In this document: positions 35,328 to 44,013 of the stretch, piece by piece | Numbering within the stretch: position 1 is the stretch's first letter | How the letters are laid out: each line of letters begins with the position of its first letter | From: Halodesulfovibrio marinisediminis DSM 17456 | GTDB lineage: Bacteria > Desulfobacterota > Desulfovibrionia > Desulfovibrionales > Desulfovibrionaceae | Direction: 5' to 3' | Length of the DNA stretch: 64,000 nucleotides | NCBI RefSeq assembly: GCF_900129975.1 | Contig: NZ_FSRG01000006.1 | Span: 554,636-618,635, forward strand | The notes under the pieces: generated by a model | Told to the model about the DNA's origin: nothing | The model's input: the letters and a program-made list of their open reading frames with translations, nothing else | Database searches by the model: none | Position numbers and translations under genes: made by a program

Positions 35328-36185
35328 CTATAACGGATTAATTGCGTTCCGATATCGTAACACGTCATAGAGTTCATTCAGATTCTCAACCGTTATGGTC
35401 GGCTCTATGCCCCATGGGTCAAATACACTGGAGGCTGAACGACGAATCCAAGCCGCCTGTAAACCAGCTACCTTTGCTCCAATCACATCAAACGGATTGG
35501 AAGAAATAAGCCAGATCTTGTGTAGTTCCGGTGTAATAGTTAAAAATGCATCGTCTTGCATTTCAGGCTCAGCATCCTCAAGACCAGATTCTACGTAGTG
35601 CAGACACTGCCGATCCTGCACATTCAGATCAACTATCCGTTTTTTCTCAAGTACGGATGAATTTTCATCCAAGCATGTACCACTATTAGAATGAAATTGC
35701 GTAATATATTCTACAAGATATCTATACGCAATGCGCGACGGCTTATACATCTTAATAGAATCCACACTCACAATATCCTGCACATATGAACGTAATCCTG
35801 CATAAGATAAAGCCGCATCGACATCATCCGCTGTACCATTACTAAATACAAAACATTCGGCATCGGTAAAGGCGAATTTAGGTAGTGCAATCTTGGCGTC
35901 CTCAAATGCAGGTAAGGCTACGTGACGGAGAAAAAGGGCTTCTTTTTCCTCACTTGTAAAGCAAACGCGAAACTCCTCGCAGGTATATTCAAAGGCATAC
36001 CGCATACACTGCGAAAACGGTTCATACCGTCGCATAAGCCCCATCCGGTACGAATACTCAAGCTGCTTATTTCGCCATTGGCTGGCAAAAAAAGCAGCAC
36101 ATTCGCCCAACTTTATCTCAAGCAATGCGGTTACATCCGCAGTGTCCACAAGCGTTCCATATACATCAAAAACAAGGGTATGCAT
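35328..36185 (-). CDS. HAD-superfamily hydrolase, 2-haloacid dehalogenase-like
   Basis: Starts with the HAD motif I (LVFDVYGTLVD; nucleophile Asp7, partner Tyr9/Thr11 as in L-2-haloacid dehalogenases). Motif II is FSNGTADDV near 117, motif III KMYKPSRIAY near 148, and motif IV SSNPFDVIGAKVAG near 233. At 285 residues it exceeds the usual 220-230: about 60 extra residues lie between motifs III and IV. GGAG lies before the ATG. It ends 32 bases before the selenoprotein candidate's upper start on the same strand. The true substrate (haloacid or phosphate ester) is unknown. Confidence 0.82.
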   Translation of the reverse strand: MHTLVFDVYGTLVDTADVTALLEIKLGECAAFFASQWRNKQLEYSYRMGLMRRYEPFSQCMRYAFEYTCEEFRVCFTSEEKEALFLRHVALPAFEDAKIALPKFAFTDAECFVFSNGTADDVDAALSYAGLRSYVQDIVSVDSIKMYKPSRIAYRYLVEYITQFHSNSGTCLDENSSVLEKKRIVDLNVQDRQCLHYVESGLEDAEPEMQDDAFLTITPELHKIWLISSNPFDVIGAKVAGLQAAWIRRSASSVFDPWGIEPTITVENLNELYDVLRYRNAINPL

Positions 36186-36278
36186 CTCTACTCCTGCCTG
36201 ACCTTACTCTTTACTTCTATTTTTAAGAGTACCACAGGGACACCTGCTCAGCGATACCTTTATCCCACTAGGCCACAA

Positions 36279-38786
36279 TTACAGCTTACGTCGCAGTAAT
36301 TCCTGCACCGCTCTTCCCAAATCTTGTAGCTCAAAAGGCTTAAGTAATACCTTTCGAATACCGTTCTGACCTTCTTTAATAGAATCAATTGCATCGGAGT
36401 ATCCAGAACATAGGATTATTGGAAGATCAGGACGTATTATATGAACAGCGGTCGCCAGTTTATCCCCAGTCAGTTTCGGCATGGTTTGATCAGTTATCAG
36501 TAAGTCAATCGAATACGGATTATCCCGAAACGCACCGAGGGCTTCAGCTGAATCATTATATGGCCTGACATCGTATCCCAAATCTTCCAATGCTGCTGAA
36601 TACACCTTCACAAGGTCTTCTTCATCATCCACTAACATTATACTTCCTTCACCTTCCGTGAGAGGCACGGCTGTAGGTATTTCTCCTTCTTCCTCACCTT
36701 TGCTGTACGGAATAAGGACAGTAAAACGAGTTCCTACCCCTTCACTACTTTCAACAGAAATATGACCACGCATACTGGTAATGATGCCATGCACCATGGA
36801 AAGGCCCATACCAGTCCCTTCACCTTTCGGCTTTGTAGTGAAAAACGGATCAAAAATACGTCGAACATGATGCGCAGGAATGCCCTCACCTGTATCCTCA
36901 ACAACTAGAGAAACATACCTCCCCCTCGACAACCCCATAAGCCGGGCTGTTCCGGCAAGCAGCTGTATGCTGGATATTGAAATAGTCAGGATTCCCCCGT
37001 TGGTACGCATGGCATATCCAGCGTTTGTTCCAAGGTTCATCACGACCTGATGCAATTGGCTGGCATCCGCCATAACCGTACAGCCATCGGCAAGCTTACT
37101 TTTTATCTCAATAGTAGAAGGAAGGGAGGGACGAAGGAGCTGTAAGACTTCCTTCACCATTGCCGAGACATCTACAAGTACCTTCTCTGGTTTTCTACGA
37201 CGGGAAAAAACAAGAATTTGATGCACCATTGCCCGTGCACGCTCTGCCACTTGCTGGATGCGTTCCAAATTTGTGTGAGCACGACTTCCTTTTTCGGTGG
37301 ATGGCAAAGCAAGCTCAGCATACCCTGAAATCGCGGCAATAATGTTATTGAAATCATGAGCAATACCACCAGCAAGCGTTCCTAGCTCTTCAAGCTTCTG
37401 GCTTTGCTTAAGATGTTCTTCCATCTTGCGTTGCTCGGTAACATCACGAATCAACTCGACAATATTTATTAGCGCACCTGTTTCATCAAATACCGGAGTC
37501 GCAGTAACTTCGGCAGAAATCTCTTCACCGTTCTTCTTCACATAAACGGTCTCACCACGCCACACTCCACCGCTGCGCAACACTTTCCATAACTCTTCAA
37601 AAAATTCCTGCGGATGTTGTTTCGCTCGCAGCATAGAGATATGTCTTCCCAGCATTTCCTCTTCTGTATATTGCGTTAGATTCAACAGAGAGGCATTCAC
37701 ATATTCCAAAATCCCATCTGTATCTAAAATAAAGATACCATCTTCAGCCTGATCAAGCGCTGCCAGAAAACGAGTTCTATCTTTAAGCTCACGCTTTAAC
37801 TCTCTAGTTCGTTCATTAACCCGTAACCGCAAGGTTCTGTTCCAAAAAATGATTCCCACAAATGCAAGAAGCGTAAAGGAAACAATGCTAACAATTATGT
37901 ACCAGATAAAACGGTTAGAAAAGAAAGCCGACAAGTAATCCTGCTGCAAATGAACCCAGCGCTTCAGAATACGTTCCCGCTCAACCGGTGTAATGTTATC
38001 CAGCGCTTTCTGAAAAATGTCCGCAAGAATGGGCATGTCTGAACGCACCCCCATACGGTAATACAAGCGGTAGTCGGTATATCCTGCTACACGCAGGTTA
38101 GTGATTCCTTTATCTTCAATAAAATAACTTGCTTGAGGTAGAGAAATGATAGTTGCATCAATTTCATTGAATGAAACATGCAGTAGCGCGGCTAGATAGT
38201 TGTATGTGGTCTGTATATGAATATCCGGATAAAACTTTTCCACATAAGAAAGAACGTCATACCCCTTCGGCAGTGCCAGCCCCATTTTCTTTTCACTTAT
38301 AACAGATAAGGAGAGCGGCTCCTTACCACTCCTGTTCGCCAGAATAGCTGTAGACAATTCAAGATAGGGATTTGTAAAAAGCATAGCATCAGTACTTGCG
38401 GGATTCCCTGCAAATGCCGCAATAACATCAACTCTCCGTTGCTTAGCAAGCCAAAGTAATTCCTGCATGTTAGCCGGCTCAACAACCTCAAACTCTATAT
38501 TCAATTCTTCCGCAACACGATGCACGTAATCTGCAACCATTCCCTGATATTCACCCTGTGCATCAACGAACTCAAGCGGGCGTGTGTCAGGCGTGACAGC
38601 CAACACTAATGGACGATCCAGCCTTCCCAACCATTCTCGTTCCATTTCAGATAATGGATCTGTAAGACGTGTATTCTCATAAAAATACCAATATACCGGA
38701 AGAGTTGCACACAACGGCAGCAGTAAAAAAAGCACCAGATATACTGGGCTCGACTTTCGTAAGGAAGACAAGAATTCATTAATCAT
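36279..38786 (-). CDS. Hybrid sensor histidine kinase with periplasmic amino-acid-binding domain
   Basis: Membrane sensor, 835 residues. Order: TM about 16-33; periplasmic SBP family 3 domain about 57-285 (LVLAVTPDTRPLEFVDAQGE); TM about 292-314; PAS about 340-460 (ALDQAEDGIFILDTDG); HisKA with LAGGIAHDFNNIIA (phospho-His near 479); HATPase with GTGMGLSMVHG; and a C-terminal receiver (MLVDDEED ... DLLITDQTMPKL). The binding-protein fold suggests it senses an amino acid. No clear ribosome binding site precedes the ATG. It is divergent from the sigma-54 response regulator, probably its partner. No Hpt domain is seen, so the receiver may be regulatory. Confidence 0.9.
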   Translation of the reverse strand: MINEFLSSLRKSSPVYLVLFLLLPLCATLPVYWYFYENTRLTDPLSEMEREWLGRLDRPLVLAVTPDTRPLEFVDAQGEYQGMVADYVHRVAEELNIEFEVVEPANMQELLWLAKQRRVDVIAAFAGNPASTDAMLFTNPYLELSTAILANRSGKEPLSLSVISEKKMGLALPKGYDVLSYVEKFYPDIHIQTTYNYLAALLHVSFNEIDATIISLPQASYFIEDKGITNLRVAGYTDYRLYYRMGVRSDMPILADIFQKALDNITPVERERILKRWVHLQQDYLSAFFSNRFIWYIIVSIVSFTLLAFVGIIFWNRTLRLRVNERTRELKRELKDRTRFLAALDQAEDGIFILDTDGILEYVNASLLNLTQYTEEEMLGRHISMLRAKQHPQEFFEELWKVLRSGGVWRGETVYVKKNGEEISAEVTATPVFDETGALINIVELIRDVTEQRKMEEHLKQSQKLEELGTLAGGIAHDFNNIIAAISGYAELALPSTEKGSRAHTNLERIQQVAERARAMVHQILVFSRRRKPEKVLVDVSAMVKEVLQLLRPSLPSTIEIKSKLADGCTVMADASQLHQVVMNLGTNAGYAMRTNGGILTISISSIQLLAGTARLMGLSRGRYVSLVVEDTGEGIPAHHVRRIFDPFFTTKPKGEGTGMGLSMVHGIITSMRGHISVESSEGVGTRFTVLIPYSKGEEEGEIPTAVPLTEGEGSIMLVDDEEDLVKVYSAALEDLGYDVRPYNDSAEALGAFRDNPYSIDLLITDQTMPKLTGDKLATAVHIIRPDLPIILCSGYSDAIDSIKEGQNGIRKVLLKPFELQDLGRAVQELLRRKL

Positions 38787-39064
38787 AACAAGATATTTTG
38801 TATAAATGTTATTAATATTGCATACTGAAAGTTAAGACTACTTTAATGACTGCACCATGCACTTCCATTTTTCACTTTTGTACTTTTACACCCTATACCG
38901 TATTATATTTGAGTGAGTTGATTAATGTAGCGCCACTGTTTACTAAAGCATGTCTTTACTGGCAGCATATTCCATATCTATCTTACGAAGAGATTTTGTA
39001 CTCCCATGCCTTTTTTGCTTCTTTTTATAACGCTATTTAGTGGTTGAACAAAGCTGGAGTCGTG

Positions 39065-40507
39065 ATGTTTCGTATTTTAATTATTGACGATGACCCAAAC
39101 ATTTCCAACATCATATCCCAACTGGCGGAAGACAGCGGGTTTGAGTCCTCCATTGCCAGCAATTTAACTGATGGTATTGCCACGCTGGAAAAGAAATCAT
39201 TCGACCTGGTGTTTCTTGATGTACGCCTTCCGGACGGAAGCGGAATAAGTGCCTTACCACGCATTCGCTCTTCAAAAGGACAACCAGACGTTATCATCAT
39301 CACCGGTGCAGGCGACCCTGACGGAGCAGAACTGGCAATTCAAAACGGCGCATGGGACTACATAGAGAAGGGAAGCAGCTTAAAACAAATTACTTTTTCA
39401 ATGGAACGAGCCCTCAAATTCAGAGAGAGAAACAAGGAGTGGTCTGAGCGCATCATTAAAAGGGATTCACTTATAGGTGACAGCCCCGCTCTGCAGTCTG
39501 TTTTGGAAAACATTTCCGTTGCAGCCACTGGTGATGCAAGTGTTTTGATTACAGGTGAAACAGGTACAGGGAAGGAAGTTGTTGCACGCACCGTTCATGA
39601 AAACAGCAGCCGTGCAGAGGGCCCTTTTGTGGTGCTGGACTGTGCCTCCATTCCAGAAAACCTTGTGGAAGGTGAACTCTTCGGACACATCAAAGGTTCA
39701 TTCACCGGAGCCACTACCACCCAGAAAGGGGTTATCGAACAAGCTGACGGCGGCACTCTCTTTCTAGATGAGGTTGGCGAACTCCCGCTTCCTACCCAAT
39801 CCGCATTCCTGCGCGTATTACAAGAAAAACGCTACCGTCCGATCGGTTCCACATCTGAAAAGACAAGCAACTTCCGCCTTGTTGCTGCAACAAACCGGAA
39901 TCTTGAAAAAATGTGCGAAGAAGGCACGTTTAGAACCGACTTATACTACCGACTAAAATCCTGTTCCATGGAAATACCTCCCCTTCGAAATCGTCTTGAG
40001 GACGTTCCCGCTCTTACAAAATTCCACACAAAACGTCTTTGTGCCAAATACAGCACATCCACCAAAAGACTTTCAAAAGAACTTATCACGACACTTATGC
40101 ATTATGAGTGGCCAGGCAACGTACGAGAACTAGTGCAAACACTTGAACGCATCATCATGCGTGCAAAAGGCGAGTCAACACTCTATCCGGAACATCTGCC
40201 TGTGGACATCCGTGCACGTGCCGCAGGTAAGATGCTGCGCCCTATTGGGGAAGAAACTCCGCTTGCAGAACAAAATGATTCCAGCATTCTTACACCAGTC
40301 CCTGCGGAGGCTCTCTCATCACTCTTCAGTGGAGAATTCCCTTCTTTCAAGTTATTCCGCACAACCTGCATTGCTCAAATTGAAAAGGTTTATCTCGAGA
40401 ACCTTATCCGACAAGCTAACGGTTCTATTAAGGAAGCCTGTAAACTTTCTGGTCTGTCACGTACCCGTTTATATGTTCTCATGAAAGAGCATGACATCTC
40501 CAGATAA
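39065..40507 (+). CDS. NtrC-type sigma-54 response regulator
   Basis: REC-AAA+-HTH architecture. The receiver has the acidic pair in IIDDDPNIS and phospho-acceptor Asp in FLDVRLPDG, near residue 52. The AAA+ domain has GETGTGKE, Walker B GGTLFLDEVGELP and the sigma-54 contact loop as GSFTGA, a variant of the usual GAFTGA. The Fis-like helix-turn-helix at the end is GSIKEACKLSGLSRTRLYVL. ATG at 39065 is chosen (GGAG 5 bases upstream) over TTG at 39044; the product is 480 residues. It should respond to the divergent kinase and drive the -24/-12 promoter before the TRAP operon. Confidence 0.92.
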   Translation: MFRILIIDDDPNISNIISQLAEDSGFESSIASNLTDGIATLEKKSFDLVFLDVRLPDGSGISALPRIRSSKGQPDVIIITGAGDPDGAELAIQNGAWDYIEKGSSLKQITFSMERALKFRERNKEWSERIIKRDSLIGDSPALQSVLENISVAATGDASVLITGETGTGKEVVARTVHENSSRAEGPFVVLDCASIPENLVEGELFGHIKGSFTGATTTQKGVIEQADGGTLFLDEVGELPLPTQSAFLRVLQEKRYRPIGSTSEKTSNFRLVAATNRNLEKMCEEGTFRTDLYYRLKSCSMEIPPLRNRLEDVPALTKFHTKRLCAKYSTSTKRLSKELITTLMHYEWPGNVRELVQTLERIIMRAKGESTLYPEHLPVDIRARAAGKMLRPIGEETPLAEQNDSSILTPVPAEALSSLFSGEFPSFKLFRTTCIAQIEKVYLENLIRQANGSIKEACKLSGLSRTRLYVLMKEHDISR

Positions 40508-40821
40508 AGCACATGTAATCCGCAAGTGAATATAAACAAATGATTGATGTTCACTTTTACAAAACATTCTGACTGATTACGCAAACAACTCAATCCTCCA
40601 TCCCTCTCCATCTTCACATCATCCGGTAAACAAAGATAAGCTCTGCTGTGCAGAAATCAGTAACTCCTTCCTTTACGCTTAACTGCTGAGCAACCATTCA
40701 ATTCCTTGTGCTACCCAAAATAACTTTGACCTTATGATCAAAGAAACAAGTTTACAATAACAATCCTAAATAAAACATATAGATAACTCATCTACCCAAT
40801 AAAAAAACATACTGCATGTAC

Positions 40822-40866
40822 TGTTTTTATGAACACCCACTTTACCCTGTCCCGTTTTTGTGAACA
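40822..40866 (+). promoter_or_regulatory. Two direct upstream activator sites of the TRAP operon
   Basis: TGTTTTTATGAACA at 40822-40835 and CGTTTTTGTGAACA at 40853-40866. They share 12 of 14 bases, are 31 bases apart (about three helical turns), and lie roughly 90-130 bases upstream of the -24/-12 promoter, the usual enhancer distance. A related ATGTTCAC lies at 40547. Confidence 0.6.
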
Positions 40867-40952
40867 TTCCAATATGCATTTTCATTCACTTTTGCAGGAC
40901 AAAAAGAGCGGTTAAATTAATAACCACTCTAAAAGATGATTTTTTCTACATA

Positions 40953-40968
40953 TGGCACACTCTACGCA
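40953..40968 (+). promoter_or_regulatory. Sigma-54 (-24/-12) promoter of the TRAP/serine operon
   Basis: TGGCAC, five bases, ACGCA, with GG and GC 10 bases apart. The first half is a perfect match to the RpoN consensus. The predicted start is near 40979, where the leader opens with a hairpin (CGTGAGC / GCTCGCG, about 40978-40997); a second, CTCTG/CAGAG, follows at about 41010-41027. Confidence 0.8.
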
Positions 40969-41057
40969 TAAAGTGGGCGTGAGCTGTGATGCTCGCGTGG
41001 GAGGAAGGACTCTGAAGTGGATCAGAGTTCGATCAATAAATTCTAGGAGTTACTGTA

Positions 41058-42083
41058 ATGAAACGTTTTGCAGCACTTATGCTATGTTTTGCAGCTGCCC
41101 TTGGTCTTACCGCATGTTCCGGCGGCGAAGAGCAACCAGCAAGCAAGAAAGACGAAAAAGTTGTTCTCAAACTCGCAACCCAGCATCCAATTGAGCATAT
41201 GGCTCAAAAATCTGCTGAACGCATTAAAGCTCGCATTGAAAAAGAAACAAACGGCCGCATCGAAATTAAAATTTACCCAGCTAACCAGCTTGGTGATGCT
41301 AGCCAGTTGTATGAAGAAGTTATCCGCGGTTCTATCGACATCGCGCACATCACCGTACCGGACCAGTTTGACGCTCGTCTCGGTGTTGGCTTCCTTCCAT
41401 ATATTGCACGTGACTACGAACAGGCTCGTAAGGTTTACGATAAAAACGCCTTCCTTCCAAAAGAAATGGCAAAAATGCACGACGCTCTTGGCGTTAAATT
41501 CCTCGGCTACTACGGTGAAGGTTTCATCGGCGTAGGTACTGTTAAGCCGCTTGAAAACGCTAACGAACCTGGCAAAGAAAAAGGCTTCATGATCCGTGTA
41601 CCAGGTCTTGATGTATTTAAATTCGGCGCAGAAGAACTCGGCTTCCGTACTTCTTCCCTACCTTACACAGATGTTTACTCCGCATTGCAGACCGGTGTTG
41701 TTGACGGTTGGCTCGGTGGTCCTCCAAACCTGAACTACCTCGGCTTCCGCGACGTAATTAAGTACTACTACCAGTACAACGTTAACTTCGAGTCTACCCA
41801 GTACGTAATGAACAAGAAGACTTTCGAAGGCATGTCTGCTGAAGATCAGAAAATTGTTGAATCCGCATTCAGCGACGAGTCCCAGAACTCCTTCCTCATG
41901 GCTGAAAGCGAAGACGAAATGTACCGTAAAAAGCTTGCTGAAGCAGGCATTGAAGTAATTATGTTTACCACTCAGGAACTCGAACAGATGGCAGACTATG
42001 TACGTGCAAAAGCATGGCCTCGCCTTGAACAAAACCTCACTCCTGAGCTGCTCAACGGTATTAAAGCCTCTTACAACGAATAA
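41058..42083 (+). CDS. dctP: TRAP transporter substrate-binding protein (DctP family)
   Basis: Periplasmic receptor, here a lipoprotein (signal ends LGLTAC; Cys near residue 20). DctP features: LKLATQHPIEHMAQKSAERI, IYPANQLGD, and the ligand-contact segment near GFMIRVPGLDVFKFGAEELG, where a conserved Arg usually binds a carboxylate. 341 residues, normal. TAGGAG lies before the ATG. It is the first gene of the sigma-54 operon with two membrane subunits and L-serine ammonia-lyase, so the ligand may be serine or a related compound; that is inference. Confidence 0.92.
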   Translation: MKRFAALMLCFAAALGLTACSGGEEQPASKKDEKVVLKLATQHPIEHMAQKSAERIKARIEKETNGRIEIKIYPANQLGDASQLYEEVIRGSIDIAHITVPDQFDARLGVGFLPYIARDYEQARKVYDKNAFLPKEMAKMHDALGVKFLGYYGEGFIGVGTVKPLENANEPGKEKGFMIRVPGLDVFKFGAEELGFRTSSLPYTDVYSALQTGVVDGWLGGPPNLNYLGFRDVIKYYYQYNVNFESTQYVMNKKTFEGMSAEDQKIVESAFSDESQNSFLMAESEDEMYRKKLAEAGIEVIMFTTQELEQMADYVRAKAWPRLEQNLTPELLNGIKASYNE

Positions 42084-42107
42084 GAGCAAACCAGTTCTAA
42101 ACCTACA

Positions 42108-42133
42108 CGGCGGTGCGGAATTCCGCACCGCCG
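42108..42133 (+). terminator. Perfect 13-bp palindrome between dctP and dctQ
   Basis: A 26-base perfect palindrome with centre GGAATTCC and CGGCGGTGC ends, forming a strong hairpin without a T-tract. Such stems after binding-protein genes stabilise the dctP mRNA and lower expression of the membrane genes. Confidence 0.75.
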
Positions 42134-42163
42134 ACTTCCTGAGTTGCTCAAGGGATACTTACT

Positions 42164-42697
42164 ATGACTAAATCACTGCTAAATGCTCTTAGCATTCCAT
42201 GGATTGGGCTTGGCCTTTTCCAAAAATTCGTAATGGCAAGCACCAGCATCATTATTGTTGCTATGATCTGCTATACCATTGTGATCCGCTATGTCTTCGG
42301 CTCTGACTTTTACGGTTCAGAAGAACTTATCTCTATGCTTGCCTTCTGGCTCTATTTTATGGGTGCCGCACAGGGAAGCCGTGAAAAAAGCCAAATTTCA
42401 GCAGACCTGCTCTCCTGCTACATTAGAAATGATTTTATAAGAGGCGCTGTTCTTCTTTTAAAAGATGCCATTACCTGTGGTATCTGCCTTCTCTTTACCT
42501 ACTGGGCGCTGCAATTTGTTGCATGGGCTTTTGTCATGCATCCAAAGTCCCCTGTATTCCGTCTGCCAATGCTTATTCCACAATCCGCAGTCGGTCTGGG
42601 CTTTGTTCTCATGTCTTTGTACCACGTAGTATACTTTGTACAGGACCTTATCGCTTTCATTAAAGGCGAAAGATTCGGCTGCACGGGGGATTTTTAA
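42164..42697 (+). CDS. dctQ: TRAP transporter small membrane subunit (DctQ family)
   Basis: 177 residues with four predicted membrane segments (first about 27-50: MASTSIIIVAMICYTIVIRY). It carries the DctQ feature GSEELISMLAFWLYFMGAAQ followed by a charged stretch (GSREKSQI). It pairs with the large subunit, whose ATG directly follows its TAA stop. Confidence 0.9.
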   Translation: MTKSLLNALSIPWIGLGLFQKFVMASTSIIIVAMICYTIVIRYVFGSDFYGSEELISMLAFWLYFMGAAQGSREKSQISADLLSCYIRNDFIRGAVLLLKDAITCGICLLFTYWALQFVAWAFVMHPKSPVFRLPMLIPQSAVGLGFVLMSLYHVVYFVQDLIAFIKGERFGCTGDF

Positions 42698-43999
42698 ATG
42701 TCTATAACTATCGCAATTGCAATCGGTATTCTGGTATTCACACTGTTCATTGGTGTACCAATTCCGTTTGCGTTCTTCAGCTCTGCTGCGTTCTTAATTT
42801 TTCAGGGTGGCTACGATCCTAGCTTCCTACTGCCATACGGCTTTGCTAAAATGAACTCTGTTGTTCTTCTCACTATTCCGCTCTTCATTATGGCGGGTGG
42901 TGTAATGGACAAAGGGGGCATCGGTGACAAACTAATCGATGTTGTTGACGTTATTGCCGGTCGCATCCGCGGTGGGCTTGGCGTAGTATGTGTTATTACA
43001 TGTGCTATCTTCGGTGCAGTATCCGGTTCTTCTTCCGCAACCGTATCCTGTATCGGTTCCATCATGATGCCTAAGCTCAAACGTGCAGGCTACCCTACCG
43101 GACATGCTGCGGCGCTCCTCGCAAGCTCCGGCGTACTTGGTATCCTTATCCCACCATCTATGCTTATGATTCTCTATGCATGGATGGGTAACCAGTCCGT
43201 ACTTGCTTGCTTCCTCGCAGCATTTGTTCCGGGTGTTATCCTTACAACCTTGCTCAGCCTTGTTAACCTGTACTTGCTGCGCAACAACAAAAACATTCAA
43301 GTTGCTGACCACGGCGACCTTGCCACTACCGGCAAACTTTTTATTAAAAAAGGTGCAAAAGCATCTCCTGCTCTTATGATGCCTGTAATTATCCTCGGCG
43401 GTATTTACGGCGGTATCATGACCCCTACAGAAGCAGCTGCTGCTGCGGTTCTGTACGCGATTCCAGTTGCACTCTTCGTATACCGTGGCCTTAAAGCTCG
43501 TGACCTGATGAAGACTCTCATTGAGTCCGCAACTACTACAGGTGTTATTATGGCTATGACCTTCGCGGTTATGATCCTTTCCCGCCTGTACATTATGGAA
43601 GATCTTCCAACTCAGGTAATGGATGTTTTAACTTCCGTATCCGAAAACAAGTATGTCATCCTTATGATGATCAACGTATTCATGCTCATCATGGGTATGC
43701 TTATGGACGACGTTTCCGGTGTACTTCTGGGCACACCGCTATTGCTGCCACTAGTAACACAACTTGGTGTTGATCCTATTCACTTTGCAGCTATCATGGG
43801 TGTTAACCTCGGTATGGGTAACGTTACCCCGCCAACTGCGCCACTGCTCTACCTTTCCGGTCGAATCTCCGGTGCACGTGTAAACACCATGCTCAAACCG
43901 ACCATCATTCTCATTCTTTTTGCATGGCTGCCAACACTGCTTATTACAACTTATATTCCTGAAGTATCCCTCTGGCTCGTTAATCTGGCCATGAATTAA
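42698..43999 (+). CDS. dctM: TRAP transporter large membrane subunit (DctM family)
   Basis: 433 residues with 11-12 membrane segments. It is the sodium-coupled translocation channel of TRAP uptake systems. Family features: GVPIPFAFFSSA, FGAVSGSSSATVSCIGSIMMP, and GMLMDDVSGVLLGTPLLLP near the C-terminus. It abuts dctQ and is followed 14 bases later by the serine ammonia-lyase gene, preceded by GGAG. Confidence 0.93.
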   Translation: MSITIAIAIGILVFTLFIGVPIPFAFFSSAAFLIFQGGYDPSFLLPYGFAKMNSVVLLTIPLFIMAGGVMDKGGIGDKLIDVVDVIAGRIRGGLGVVCVITCAIFGAVSGSSSATVSCIGSIMMPKLKRAGYPTGHAAALLASSGVLGILIPPSMLMILYAWMGNQSVLACFLAAFVPGVILTTLLSLVNLYLLRNNKNIQVADHGDLATTGKLFIKKGAKASPALMMPVIILGGIYGGIMTPTEAAAAAVLYAIPVALFVYRGLKARDLMKTLIESATTTGVIMAMTFAVMILSRLYIMEDLPTQVMDVLTSVSENKYVILMMINVFMLIMGMLMDDVSGVLLGTPLLLPLVTQLGVDPIHFAAIMGVNLGMGNVTPPTAPLLYLSGRISGARVNTMLKPTIILILFAWLPTLLITTYIPEVSLWLVNLAMN

Positions 44000-44013
44000 G
44001 GAGAGTAATCCTC

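Noticed and set aside
38846-39040. 64-codon plus-strand frame between the kinase and the response regulator
   Set aside because: AT-rich promoter region; the translation is Phe/Tyr/Thr/Ser-rich without pattern.
41000-41040. tRNA-like TTCGATC near the dctP leader
   Set aside because: No acceptor stem or anticodon arm; it belongs to a small leader hairpin.
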